Origin: Colius striatus
Lineage: Eukaryota; Chordata; Aves; Coliiformes; Coliidae
Assembly: GCF_028858725.1 (NCBI RefSeq)
Contig: NC_084759.1
Span: forward strand, 84,178,944-84,242,943
Reading direction: 5' to 3'
Length of the DNA stretch: 64,000 nucleotides
The position numbers were made by a program, and so were the translations under genes. Each line of letters starts with the position of its first letter. Within the stretch, counting starts at the first letter, position 1. A model generated the notes under the pieces. The model was given only the letters and a program-made list of their open reading frames with translations, ran no database searches and was not told where the DNA came from. This document shows positions 1 through 13,100 of the stretch, one piece after another.

Positions 1-793
1 AAAATAAAGCTCAGGCAAGTTTTACTGTTTTTCACATTAGGAAGACTAGCATTTTTTTCAATGCTTCTGCTCTAAATTCCAAATTCTCTCTTCTCAACAA
101 AGACCCATTTTCACTCAAAAGGTTTTTGTGAATCTCAACAAAACAACTGTAATGATTTCATTTGCAATGAAACCTAAGAAACAAGCATATTTCACATAAT
201 TTGGAGTATTTCTGGGAACATTTTGTTCAGTTTTACTGCAAGCCAAGCAAGTAATTAACAACAGAAGGACTTGATTGTAGTGTGCATGAGATGGTGTTAG
301 CCCCAGAATCTTTTCAAAGATGAATTTTGCTATATCCTCTTTTTATGTGCATCTCTTGTCAGTAAGGCTTTGACTGAACCAGCCCTTTGCATACAACTGA
401 CTACTCTGACTTCTACAGGTACAAATACAAGTATTTGAGGTAAGTCTGGAAAATTTAATCCTATGTACTATAAACAATTTCAGAAATCCTGCTACACGAA
501 ATCAATATTCCTCTTTTCCCCAGGGAGTCAAAACATCAAGCTTGGCGGTCACTTCAGCTGCTGCCATATGTTGGCAGTAGTATCACCTTTTTTCATGTTA
601 GGTCCTGAAATGAAAACTCAGACTCTCTCATTCAATTTCTCTTGCAATCATGTCAGTCATGCTATACCTCTAATAATGAATGTATATATTTAATTGAATG
701 TAGATTATGATTTTTAGGTAGGCTTTCCACAATCCACTCCTAGAGCAGCTCAAGCCTTCATGTTCTGCAGCTGCGTTTAAAAAGAAGTGGATA
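1..793. other. AT-rich intergenic DNA, nothing recognised
   Basis: I see no gene, RNA gene or clear repeat. The longest open frame (463-693) has no recognisable domain. Confidence 0.6.
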
Positions 794-836
794 ATCACAG
801 AATCACAGAATGGTCGGGGTTGGAAGGGATAATCTC
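794..836 (-). mobile_element. CR1 3'-tail fragment
   Basis: AATCACAGAATCACAGAATGG, then GGTTGGAAGGGAT, is the reverse complement of the avian CR1 3' terminus (..CCTTCCAACC..ATTCTGTGATTCTGTGATT). Only the last 40 bases or so of the element are present, a typical 5'-truncated insertion. Confidence 0.75.
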
Positions 837-3800
837 ATGAACAATATTTGCAGTTACACATGATAAGCTGGATAATCAAACTTTGTGTGACAGAGGTTAA
901 AGTAAATCACATTGGGTTCAAGTAAGAAGTTATAAGCCATGGACAGTATTGAAAAACATAACCAGGTACATTATATTACTTTAAACATTGTCTTTTGCTG
1001 AAATATCAGTCAGTGGTCATTGGCAGAGCTTGAAACAGCATTCATCTGACCAAGCTCAACATTCTACTCTGAGAACCAAGATCTCAGCCAGCTTTAATTA
1101 CACACTACTTGGATGAATTCCAGTGTCAGAGTCTAACAATAACGATAAGGTATTTAGGAAAAGACATATTAAAGCAAATTGTTGCAAGGCACATGACTCC
1201 TCTAATTCAGAGACATTGTTAGTGTGGACAACATCATTAAATAGCTTATCACAGTCAAAAACGTTCTCTGCAAGCAGATAGTCAACAATTGCATGCTTTT
1301 ATTTAGATTTTGATTTACATAGTGGTCCTAAAAGATATTAGTTCATTTCATTTTATGTGAAAATTAGGAAGATAGTTTGTTAGTTGCATTCTTGTATAGA
1401 TAATCTCATATGTTGAATTATCTCAGTAGGATATGTTTTATTAATGCACATGTTTTGCTTTGAACATATTTTAATTTGCATTTGTGGCAAGAGGTTTCAG
1501 TCTTTCTTCTGCACTCTTCCTTTGCCTACCATCTTCATCCTTTAATAGGAGATGAAAGGATGGTTAGTCTGGTTCTGATTTTAATAGGTATTTCTGAACT
1601 AAGTTTTCTGTCAGCACCCTGAATGCATTAACTAGTCTTGATGACCCAGTCTGGCTTCACCAGTACCCTCCTTTCACATGTCCTCATCCTGTTTGCTCAG
1701 GAGTGCCTCTAAGCTCAGGTCTTTCCCTGATCCTGACCTGAGCTATGTCACCACCAGCCCTGTACCCTGTATAGTCCCTTGCCTGTCCCTGACTCACCTG
1801 CTCTGGTCACCCCCCCAGCTCAACTCTGCTTACCATCCCCAATGGAATGGAGCCACTACAGGAGATCCCTGCCCTAACAGTCTGCCACTGCCTAAGGTAT
1901 CCATGCTGCTCCCTTATGATCCCTGAGACGTGAAGGTTTTTAAAAGTTTAAACATTTCATGTGAAAATTACAAATGTGATGAATGTTTGTCAGGGAGCTC
2001 TACCATTGCTGACAACTGCTTCTTATTCATGTCAAAGGATGGGACTGGGACTAGATGGGACTCACTTTCTGGTCTAAAATACTGATTTGAAGTGAGTAGG
2101 TGACAGCTTCGATCAATTCCAAGAACTAGTTAACTATTTAGGCAGCATGTAAAAGTACTAAAGAGATTCTGCAGCCTTCGTGTGCAGATGGACCTTTCCT
2201 CTGTCCTTTAGCGACAAGGGTTCTGGATGAGCACAAAATCCCAGACCTCAGGAATGGGACTGGGGCAATATCTCAGTAAGAGATAGTACCAAGCAATGTC
2301 CCTCTGACTGTCAGAAGGTCAGAGATTTCATCTCAGCTCTGGATGGTGGCTTCTAAGTGGAACGAGGTGCCCTCTTTTAAGAGAGCTTATGCTTGATCTT
2401 TCTGTAGCATTAGACACTCTCTGCCTCCACACAGTCACAAGCATATGATATCTTGAAGCAGTCTCTAAAGAGGATAAAAACAAATATTTCTTCTCAAAAA
2501 TTTGGACAAGACCTTCTCATTCCCAAAACTAAAGTAAGGAAGAGAAGGTATTCCTTGCCTTTATCTGATGATACTGAAGTAGAAAAACATATCTGAATTT
2601 CAAATGTTAGGGTAACATGGCCAGCTGTCTTGTCTGATGTGATGATCTCTTCCTTTTTGAAGTCTGTTGTCCTGTTGTTTTGGTGAACGAAATACAGGAT
2701 GCCATTTTTCTTGCATTGTGGCTTTAAGATAACTATTTTAAATTGACTGTCTCATAATGTAGATGTGAGGTGTTCCCAATTACCGTGAAGAGGCTTGCTG
2801 AACATTTTTATTTTAGCATTAGAAAAAAAGGAGCTGGCAATTATCTTGATTATCTTGGCATGATATCAGAATCTACAGATTTAAAAAGGAGGATGATTGG
2901 GTTTTATGCTTCTATTTAAATTGGGAGTATTATAATAAAAATTTTCCTTTGTTTCATTTTCTCTTTCTTCCGTAGCTCTTTGTAAGTTGTTTTGAGGGAG
3001 TAGGCCTTACTTAGACTCCTGGTTGTACATTTGTAAGTTTGTTATAACTTTTTCAGTACAACATAGATAAAATTTAATGTGATAATACACTGAAATTTTA
3101 ATCATGGAACTTTTGTTTTGATAGTTTTCAGACTTAAATGAAATAGGACTATTTTTTAGTAGGGAAGTCACTTGGATATAATGCAACATAAATAACTTCA
3201 GCAGTCTCCATATAATTAATGTTACTTAAAAAATAATTGACTGGGTTGCACAAAGGGTGGATTGTTTGCTGTAGTGGGCTTGTGCACAAATCCACTGCAT
3301 TTCTTCTTGATTCTCTTAAAGAAAAATAAAACCAGCAGTTGGTATATCCCAAAGAGTAGATGAACTTGCTCGCATAGAAACAGTTCTAGATGCTACAGAG
3401 TATGGCAGGAGAATAAAATTCTCAGCAAGGAGCAAATAAACTAGTGTTCAAGGTCAAATTTCTCTAGGCACAAGAGGAAGCTTTTGTATATAGAGCCTCT
3501 TGAAATTCAGCAAGACAATGATCAGACTGAAAATCATATCAGAAGAAAGGACACAATGGATAGAGGTAGAAACATGTTTGAGACATTTCTCATTGCTTTT
3601 TCTTGCCACTTATTTTCAGTTTTCTCTGTTCAGAAAGCTGATAATTCTAGTTTAATCAAAAAGGAAAATACCATATTTTCTTAGAACATAAGATAGATCC
3701 TTGTAGTGGAAAGGTCTGCATGGACTCATCTCAAAAATGGCTTACTTTAAGTCTTAACACACAATAAAGAAAAGATTTTACCTGCATCAGAAGAGGGATG

Positions 3801-4339
3801 AAAGACCTTAGTAAACGGTGGACGTAAGCATGCTTATTCTGTATGCTACACAAGAAACTTGGAGTGATTTGGATTATGATATACATTAAGCTTCTAGATA
3901 TTACTTCAACTCATGTTTAGATGTATTTGCATCATTTTACCTACCCAGGTGCTATACTCCCGGGAGAGAGGAATATTTGCTTGGGTATATTACTCTTCAG
4001 GTTTAGGCTATGAGAATGCAGAAGGTATGCTGCAGGAATTTGGAAATAAGGGTATGTGACAGATTTTGTTCCTGTCTTTTAAGATTACTATCTCAACCCA
4101 CCTTTCCAAAGGACAGGAAGAAAGAACACAGAAGACATATTGGCAAAATCAATCAAGAACATGGAAGTTAATGTCTTGGTATAGATTGTTTTACCAGTAC
4201 TGCCAGGAGAACTAAGATAAATTCTTTCAATCCAACAGGTCTCTCCCCGCTCTGAACTTGCACAGTCTGTTTTAGGTGGAAGCTGCTCTCCTCTAGCCAA
4301 GCAATACTGTAGGTAGGGTCTCCTGTTGCATACTGTCTT
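837..4339. other. Intergenic DNA with one C-rich patch (1640-1925)
   Basis: The stretch is mostly AT-rich with no gene seen. From about 1640 to 1925 the plus strand is unusually C-rich and CT-rich (CTGGTCACCCCCCCAGCTC), with an open frame at 1678-1926. No homology is recognised, so this may be an unidentified old repeat. Confidence 0.5.
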
Positions 4340-4402
4340 TGTTCAGTCCCAGCCAGCAAATGAGCACCACGTAGCAGCTTCCCCTACCTTCACCTCTCAT
4401 TG
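4340..4402 (-). mobile_element. ERV LTR 3'-end fragment
   Basis: CAGTCCCAGCCAGCAAATGAG and the following CACCACGTAGCAGCTTCCCC match the reverse complement of the same LTR 3' end seen at 26190 and 55930 (CCCAGCCAGCAACTAAG..). It is cut off where the CR1 at 4402 begins. No viral coding sequence is present. Confidence 0.55.
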
Positions 4403-5009
4403 GGTGGTGATCAATGGCACAGAATCAAGTTGGAGGCCTGTGGCCAGTGGATCCAGTGGAACCAGGGATCAGTTCTGGGGCATCTTCATCAACAACCTGG
4501 ATGAGTGGACAAAGTGTACCCTCAGCAAGTTTGCTGATAACACCAAACTGGGAGAATTGGCTGATTCACCAGAAGGCTGTGCTGCCATTCAGCTGGATCT
4601 CGACCGGCTTGATAGCTGGGAATCTTCCTTATGAGGAAAGGCTGCAGGAACTGGGGCTGTTTAGTCTAGAGGAGACTGAGGCAGGATCTCATTAATATTT
4701 ACAATATCTAAATGGTGGGTGTCAGGAGGTTGGGGCATCCCTTTTTTCGATGGTATCTAGCAACAGGACAAGGAGTAACGGGATTAAGCTGGAACACAAG
4801 AAAAAACTACCTCACTGTGAGGATGAGGGAGTCCTGGCATAGGCTCCCAGAGGGGTTGTGGAGTCTCCTTCCTTGGAGGTCTTCAAGACTCGCATGGGTA
4901 TGTTTCTGTGTGATCTGATCTAGGTGAACCTGCTTCTGCAGGGGGGATTGGACTAGAAGATCTCTAAAGGTCCCTCCCAACCCCTACTTTTCTATGATTC
5001 TATGATTCT
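4402..5009 (+). mobile_element. CR1 LINE, 5'-truncated with internal deletion
   Basis: The first 215 bases match the C-terminal part of the CR1 reverse transcriptase frame (residues resembling IFINNLDEWTKCTLSKFAD and DLDRLDSWE). At about 4618 the sequence jumps to the 3' region (TATGAGGAAAGGCTGCAGGA). It then runs through the normal CR1 3' UTR to the terminal TCTATGATTCTATGATTCT at 4991-5009. The frame is disrupted and the element is dead. Confidence 0.9.
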
Positions 5010-5360
5010 CAGCTCAGAGGTGATCATAAGGTTAAGTCTTCTAAGGGAAAATTATTATCATGATTGTGCTGGTTTACCTGCCCTGCCTGCTGTAGGACCA
5101 TGAATTAATATGCTGGTTTATAATTCTGCCATTCATATCCTTCATGGAATTCAGTCTCAAATATAATATAAAATCTGTGTTATCTGGGAGATCATGTAAC
5201 TATTTTTGCTGTCAATAATGTGGAAACTATTTATCAGTCTGTTCCCTGGCATGATACCATGCCAGTTACCACTTCCAAGACATCCATAGATAAGGTAAAA
5301 AATGTGGACATATTCCTTAGGAATCTCAGCACTCAAACTATTTTCACTGTATTCATATGT
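5010..5360. other. Intergenic DNA, nothing recognised
   Basis: No gene or repeat is seen. Overlapping open frames on both strands (5157-5471 and 5220-5426) look like chance. Confidence 0.5.
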
Positions 5361-5448
5361 TTCCAGAGGGCATGTCTTGAGCAGGGTGTTTGGATTAGTT
5401 ATCTTCAGAGGTCTTTTCCAACTTAAATGCAGTCTTTGATTTTGTGAG
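5361..5448 (+). mobile_element. Old CR1 3'-end remnant
   Basis: GAGCAGGGTGTTTGGATTAG, then TTCAGAGGTCTTTTCCAACTT and ..TTTGATTTTGTGA, line up with the CR1 3' end consensus (GGACTAGATGATCTCCAGAGGTCCCTTCCAACC) with many substitutions. This makes it an older copy. Confidence 0.6.
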
Positions 5449-6450
5449 GTAGAGACTGGTGTCATCAGCATTTATGTGGGACTGAACTGCACTACACTGT
5501 CCTGGCATTGGTGATCTGTGATGAGATTCCTGTTATTCACTAGCTGACTGCTCAGTCCTTATCATGTCCAGCACTGCTCTCATTTCTGTTCCAGAAATAC
5601 TTCTGAAAGCCCATTTTCAGAACTTATGAGGGAACTCACAGATCAGTTTACTTAGTTTCAGTTTGACATTGGATCAAAGAAATGTTGCCTGACAATGTCG
5701 GAAAACCTGTGTGGCAGTTGGCACTGGTGTCAAAGCTTGTGCATTCTCTTTTCTGAATAGCTCACTTATGCAGCTGTGTCTGGTCTTCCTGGGCAGCATA
5801 AGCCTGCAAGGCTGTCAAATATGATCCAGAGGAATTTCTATTGAACCCTGTGCTTCAGCTCTATTTTATTATTTCCCATTGGAAAATGAATGATAACAAA
5901 TATTGTTTCTCTTCTGGAAGTATCCCACAGTTTCTTTGGCCTGGAGGATCTTCAGTATGCAGCACAGTTGTTCACTTCATAATGAAGAGTCCCAGCTAGA
6001 TTCACATTTTTAGGACATCATAATACCCACACAAGGCATTCTTTTGGCCATCAAGGTCTGTTTGCATCTGGAATCCTTAGACAAAAATATTCATTATCTG
6101 GAGTTTTCCCTGCTAAATTAACTTTTCTATGCTTGAAAGGCTTACTTTGGAGTGTATAAAGCTGATCAAAATAATTTCCCTAGAGACAATCTTACTCCAA
6201 GAGGCCCACTTTCCCAGAGAAGACAAAGACTGAATACTCCTAGATGTATTTGTCAGGACTGCCAACTGATGTCTCTTCCTGTTGTACCTACTCTGATGGC
6301 CACACTGCTCCACTGCTACATCAGTAGCTGGTAGGTTGAGTACTGACAAAATTTTACATGCAATAGGTCATTTGAAGTAACAATACAGGGTCTGTCATTG
6401 AATACAGTCCCTATCCCCAAGTGGAAGCATCTGCAGAAATTATAGTAGAA
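5449..6450. other. Intergenic DNA, nothing recognised
   Basis: No gene or clear repeat is seen. Open frames at 6113-6349 and 6152-6334 overlap on opposite strands and have no recognisable product. Confidence 0.5.
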
Positions 6451-7137
6451 GTATAGAAATTTTTAGGTTAGAAAGGACCTTTAAGAGCATTGAATCCAAC
6501 TGTTGACCTATCATGTCCCTAAGTATCACATCTATGCATCTTTTCAAATTCCTCCAGGGATGGTGACGCAACCACTTCCTGAGCAGTCTGTTCCAGTGTT
6601 TAACCACTTATTTGGTCAAGAATTTTTTCTAACATCTGTTCTGAACCTCTCTGGCACAACTTGAGGCCATTTCCTCTCTTCCTATTGCTTGTAACTGGGG
6701 AAAAGACCAAAACCCACTTCATTGTAACCTTCTTTCAGGTAGTTGTAGAAAGCAATAAGTTCTCCCCCAACCTCCTTTTCTGGAGACAAAACACCCCCAA
6801 CTCCTTCAGTCTCATAAGACTTGTGGTCCAGACCCTTCACCAACTTCGCTACCCATCTCTGGACATACTCCAGCATCTCAATGTCCTTCTTGCAGTTAAG
6901 GGCTAAAAATTGAACTCAATACTCAAGTTGTGGCCTCACCAGCATTGCATACAGGGGCACAATCACCTCCCTGGTCCTGCTGGCTGCACTATTTCTGATA
7001 CAAGCCAAGATGTCATTGGCTACCTTCTCAGTCATCTGGGCATATTGCTGGCTTATGTTCAGGCAGCTGTCAACCAGCTCCCCCAGGTCCTTTTTTGCTG
7101 AGCAGCTTTCCAGCCACTCCTCCAGGCCTGTAGTGCT
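6451..7137 (-). mobile_element. CR1 LINE 3' fragment (older subfamily)
   Basis: Read on the minus strand, it runs from reverse-transcriptase-proximal sequence (CTGGAAAGCTGCTCAGC..) to the 3' UTR. Family landmarks on the plus strand are CCAGCCACTCCTCCAGG, TTTCTGATACAAGCCAAGATG, CATCTCTGGACATACTCCAG and ATCCAACTGTTGACC. Divergence is high and the terminal 8-mer repeats are lost. Open frames here (6661-6906, 6910-7101) are by-products. Confidence 0.9.
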
Positions 7138-10100
7138 TTTGCAAAAATAATCAAGTCTGTATCCAACTGGATACCATACCAGTTTCCATCTTCAGCCAGC
7201 ACTGGTATAAGTCTTGCAGCTATTGCTGCAAGATACATCAACTTAGAGATACTATCTAAAAGCTATTGTCTGGTAGAATGAAACCTCATCAGCCTTTTGT
7301 TGTGTTAAACCTTCAATGCAAACAAGTCTCTTGCAAGCTGGCTTTCTAAGCTCCTAGCACTGAAACCATAGCAAGATTGCTAGCTGTAGCTGAGCAGTAC
7401 ATATAGATAGACCAGGTCAGAGCAAGTCTTCTGGGTGACTCCCATCAGCTGCATGGAAGTGCAGCAATAGGTACTCCTACAAATCACACAGCAACATAAA
7501 CTACGATAAACCATAGCCTCCTGTAGCTTGAAAAATAAAAAAAAAAAAATAAAAAAAAGATGGTTATCTCTGCAATTAACAGTTAATAAACATGTTGATG
7601 CAAGTGGTACTTTTTCTCCTCATAGGATAGGTGTCCAAGATTTTTGAGTTATTCAAAGATCCTGCTATGGCTGTACTTTCTCAAGTGGATAGAATTTCAT
7701 AAGAATCAAAAAAATAGAAGATAATAATATTTTGGTTTGTGAAGTGAGAGAAGAGTTTGATTTTTATAATTACAGAACTTTAGGGATAATGAAAAATTTT
7801 GACAACAATTATAAACTTTTTGCAAATGGAGCATGAATTTCTGCAACAACAATCAAAGAAAGGCAATTTCTCTTCCTGGAATACTTCTAAATTAATTAAA
7901 AAAATTGAGTTCTTGGCAAAAAGCCAGCGATTTAAGAATTGCATTAATAAAGTTAACAATAATGTCCTTAAGCACATGGAAGAAGCTAATTTTTTTATTA
8001 GTTCCTCAATGTTTAAAATAAAAGTGACGGTTAAAGGCTGAAAATAAAGATAATACTGATGCAAATGAAAGATGTAGAGATGCATTTAAATATTTGGATA
8101 CACAGCATGTACCTTGTAAAAACATGAAAGCACAAACTGAATTTTCATTGGCAGGGTTGAGAACTACTGCATAATTAGAAAGGTTGCTTTCACCTATAAA
8201 TTCTTTATGAAGAGATGAAAATATCTGATTTAGTATTGGAATTATTAATATCATTATCATAAACCAATATTTTTCAGTATTTTTTTCTCTACTGAATATT
8301 TTATTCTGCTTTTCCAAAATCTTTGAAGATGTTAAGAAGAGACACACTGTTCTAAGGAACATAAGAACTGAGAAGGCTCAGGCTCTCAGTTCTACAGCTG
8401 CAGAATATTTAGATAACTGTGGTTTTCAGTAAGCAATTAATTAATGTTACTTATAAAATTTAAACAAAGTGCTTTCCAAGATATAGCACCTGGCACTACT
8501 CATATTGTTTCCAACAGTTATAGCTTCATGTACAGATATGTTGACTCTATCTAAACAAAGGTAATTAATTAGATTAGCTTAAAATATTTGAAATATTAAC
8601 TCTGTTTACTCACTATAGTTCATCAAGTTTAGCCAGGGACGCAATGAAAATGTGGAAAGCTGAACTTTTAGGAAGTCCTGGTATGAACCAGCTGGAAACA
8701 GTAATTATGCTCTGCAGAAGATAATACTATCTAATGCTGAATGTTTAGAATTTTTAGGCATATTAATTTTAACTCATAAAGAATTTAGAAAAATCAAAAG
8801 GCAAGGACACTTAATCTTTTAATCAGTATGCTTCCTTGTGCCTTTTTTTCTGATGCAGGAATATTTTTCGCTTCAAGTTTGTTGTTTTTAAAAAAAATCC
8901 CAAAGCGACAGTCCTATGTCTTCATCAGCTCTAGCCATGAAAACCTCTTCTGTTGAGTTGTTTTACTGTATGTGCTTAGAATGATTACTTAGCTCATTAT
9001 CTTCAAGAAGGAAACCACAAATATCAGACCTCTATAAAACATCTACATATTAAACTATATAACCTTCTGTAAGAGAAAAAGATACACACATAGTACCTAG
9101 ACACACACACATCAGCGAGATACAGCTTTAACTGAGTTACATTTTATTTGATTTTATGTATGCTAAATAACATCTGTAATAACAACTAAGGATCAATGCT
9201 TAGCTGACCTATCAAAGCCATGTAACAATCACTGCATAATAAAAGTGGAACACTACAAATTAGTGGAAACCTAGTCATTATTTTCATTGAAATAAAAAGT
9301 GATATGAAATAGTTAAGAAATTAGAAGTAACTTATGGAAGATGAATCTTTTAGGGTGCTTTTTTTTTTCCCCAGAGAATTCAACATTAAATATTTACCAG
9401 ACTCCTCACAAACTGAGGAAATGCTGAACTTGGGCTGTGTCTTTGCGATCTGACACTACAGGGATCTAAATAGAACATATCTCTTTGGAGCTGCTAGAGG
9501 CAAGTGGTGCTCAATTTTTATCTGAAAGAGTCATGGACCATTTTCTATGGAAAATTCTGTTCACAGGGACCTCATAACATTTCCAGAGCTTCCATGTAAA
9601 GTCCACTGATTCTGCCTCTATTTGAGGTGCACCAGAGCAAAGAGCAACTCAAAATGAGTTGTAGCCAGCAAAGCAATATACATCACCTGTAACAAGCCCT
9701 ACTCTGTCCTGGGAACTACTCAGACAGACACATTGTAGGGAAGACCCAGAATAATTGCTATGGCAATGACAGGGACAAATTCTTCTTTCCAAAGGCCCTT
9801 TATCTGTTTCTCCTTTATGACTACTTGTCTGGGCACATCATGCAATCAAGAGCAATCACAAGGTCCCCAGGAAAAGTTAGACAGAGAATGAGGTGGGGAA
9901 GAGGGTTAGGAGCCTGGTGAACTAAGCAGCAAAATCTATTTTAAAATGCCATTCCTTTGTGATAAATATCCACTGGCATCCATGTCCTTGACACTTACCT
10001 CTTATTTCTGTGTTGCATTCTTTGTGGATTGCTACCATACTTAGATCATATTGTACCCATAAGAAGCAATTCTGAAAGGAAGGCTAAGGCATAGTAAATC

Positions 10101-13100
10101 TATATGACTGTTCCAAACATATGACTTATTCTGATTCAATATGGACAGATCTTCATGGTCACCATTATGCATTCCCATCTGCTATCCAGAAGTCTCCAGT
10201 CAGGGTGTAACATAGCTAGGACAGGTAGCAGTAGACCATGGGACAGACGAAGACCTTTGGGGTCAGGCTTAGTTCTCTGTGAGGAGAAGAGCTGAGCCAA
10301 AGATGATGATAAAGCACAAGAATAACTAGTCCCACTTGTCAGTGCATATAAGAGTGAGTTTGACCCAGAATTTATCAAAACCACTTCAGGAGTCAGGGGA
10401 AATAACTATATACTGGTCAGAAAGTAGAATTTTATTGGGAAGAAAAAAAATGAAGTAGTAAGAAAGTCTGTCTCAGTAACTGAGTATTTTGCTCACTACC
10501 CTCTCCCTCCATTAATGGCCTTGCAGCAGTTAGAAGATAGTCTGCCAGAGGACAGCAGGAAGGAGGCTCTCACACTACTGCACACTGTAACAGCAGAGCT
10601 AAAGGAGATCCAACAGAGCAGGATAACCCAAACAAATTTCTAGGTTCTGGGATGAAAGACTTTCAAGATAGGCTTGTATATATCAATTTATATATGAAAT
10701 AGAGAAAGCATGTGATAAAGAGCCTGTTATAAGGTGGAGAAACAAGTGAAGAGACAGATGTCAATATTATGGTAGTGGAGTGATTCACATAGCTGTAATT
10801 CAGATGTTGCTGCTTCTGACTCCTAAGAAAGTTTTCTGTATCTCATATCAGAACTAAGTGCTTATGGACAGAAATGTGTTGCTTATTAGAAGGCACCCAA
10901 TGAGTATAATTTAGTGAATTCAGAAATGTTTTGTGGAAGGACCAAGCAAGTTATATATTTAGGTTTATCATTTAATAAGTAGCTCAACTATTTAAGTCCA
11001 ACTCATACTGATATCTATGATGTCTCATAGCAGGTTTCTAGTAACATGCTGTGGTTTTGCTGAAAATCCCACAATGTTCAGAGTTACTGATACCACAGTT
11101 CAGTGAGTTGTATGGAAGGCACAGGACTATAGATAACTTGACTTTCTCAACACAGAGGTCAGAGTGTGTTCAGATCTCAAACACCAGAATGTGGTTTTAC
11201 AATAACAGAAAGTTCAATAAATGCCACTGACCAAGTTGTGTACTGGATCTCATCTCTCCTTCCAAAAATATTGGAAGGAAACAGAAGTTACAGCTACTGA
11301 ATTAAGAACAGAGATTTATTTTTGGCACAGAATAGCCTCATTAAGTATATTTCACACACTTTTGTAACATTGCTAATCTGTTTTAAAGTGCTGTGAAATT
11401 TGAAGCCACACAAAAATAAAAATCTACTGAAAACATTATCATTAACACAGGCTGCAATGACCTCTAAAGTTTTGCATCATTTCAGCAGTGCTGTTTATCA
11501 CATACATATACTTGGACTATTTATTTTGCAATCATAGATTATTAAGAGATAATAAAACAGTCGTCTTTACAAGGTAACAATGCAGTTGCAGATCCCAAGT
11601 GCAGCATCCATAAGGATATGGGTCAATTACTATCATAATATTACATGAATGTGGAATTTAATTAATTTCACCTTTCCTTCCTTCTCCCATTGTGCGTGAG
11701 TTCAGATGCAGAGCTGAGAAGTTCAAAAAATACTCAAGGGTCAAAGATTACTGTGTCAGCTTGAGAACAGAAGGGGTGATATTGCTAATGTTTTCTAAAT
11801 TGAAGACGTAAAAAGAGCTCCACATGTGTAATCACTGAAAAGTGAAGGAAGGATGAAAGAACTGATTAAATTTTGGCAGAAGAGCAATAAACTTAAAAAT
11901 GAAGGAACCTTAAGAACTGACTTTGAGGATCTGAACACAGCTGGTGACCAGAATTAGATGCCTCAAAGAAAGATTGTGAAGCCAGCAACACTGCATCTAA
12001 AAGGTTCTACAGAAGGACTGGGGATATTTTCTCAGTTTCTGTGGAAAATCTTTTTCTGTTGCTGTGAAGCACTGCATTTGATAGGCTAGATTAAGTAATA
12101 GCAACTCAAGAGTTGTAATTAGCATCTGTTGATGGTGCTCTCTGGAGACAGCAAACATTTAAAAGTTTAACCAATGAGAAGAGGTTTTTAAGATGCTTCA
12201 GAAAACTTGTTGGAAACAAGGGAAATGTTGTATTGCTAACCTCTGTGATTTCCCAACCTTCCCCGTTGCTCTACTTTCCACATGTACAGCTGACATTCCC
12301 AGGGATGTATTTCCATCTAGACGTGAGTCTTTCAAGTAGAAAAGGGTGCCACATAGTTATGTGGCACTTAGGACGTTCTACCAGCATGAATTCAGAAGAA
12401 ATACCATTTTATTAATCATCTGGGAGTATTTATGATTGTGAATGTTGCAGGTATCCATGATCTTTAGAAGGAAAATTCAGGTTCAGATGCAGGTATTCCA
12501 AGGCAGTTGCAAAAAATTTGCACCTTCATCTGATGTACTTCATCTTTGTAGATGACAAGAGCTATTGTCTCAAAATAGAGTAGATACCACTATTAGGAGA
12601 ACAGGAAGGCAGAATGTTTTCTTGCTGTTAAGAGTGTAGATGGATTCATCCATTCTTTAGTTGTACTGAAAATAAAAGAATGATTTTGAAATTTCCCTCC
12701 AGAGTGATTACTCTAAATATCGTTAATTTGACCAACACACATGGTTCAGAGGCAAAGGTAGAAAGCACTCTAGCTCACTACCTTCAACAGATGAGAAGAA
12801 AAGATGTTACAGGCTACTGTTTGCAGTACTTCAGTTTTCAGCCAAGACAATCCAATAACGTGGCTATAGACACTTTGAGATTCAACACCACCAATGGAAA
12901 TTCTGAAACCTCAGATGCAGGCTCCTAGAAGTGCTAATCAGGTGTGTAACTCCTTTTTATGTCTCAAAATCTCACCTTGCCACTTAATTATTTTCCATAT
13001 TTTGTTCCTCATTCTTCCCACAGCTTCACTCCTGATTTTCTTTTGGTAGTGAATCTACTACAGCTTTCCATCTGAGTTTCTTTTTTCTGTCTATGGTAGA

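Noticed and set aside
4326..4695. Two plus-strand frames with reverse-transcriptase-like residues
   Set aside because: These are decayed CR1 ORF2 and its frame-shifted shadow, not host genes.
12680..12928. 82-residue frame without low complexity
   Set aside because: It looks protein-like at first sight, but I recognise no family and see no exon signals around it.
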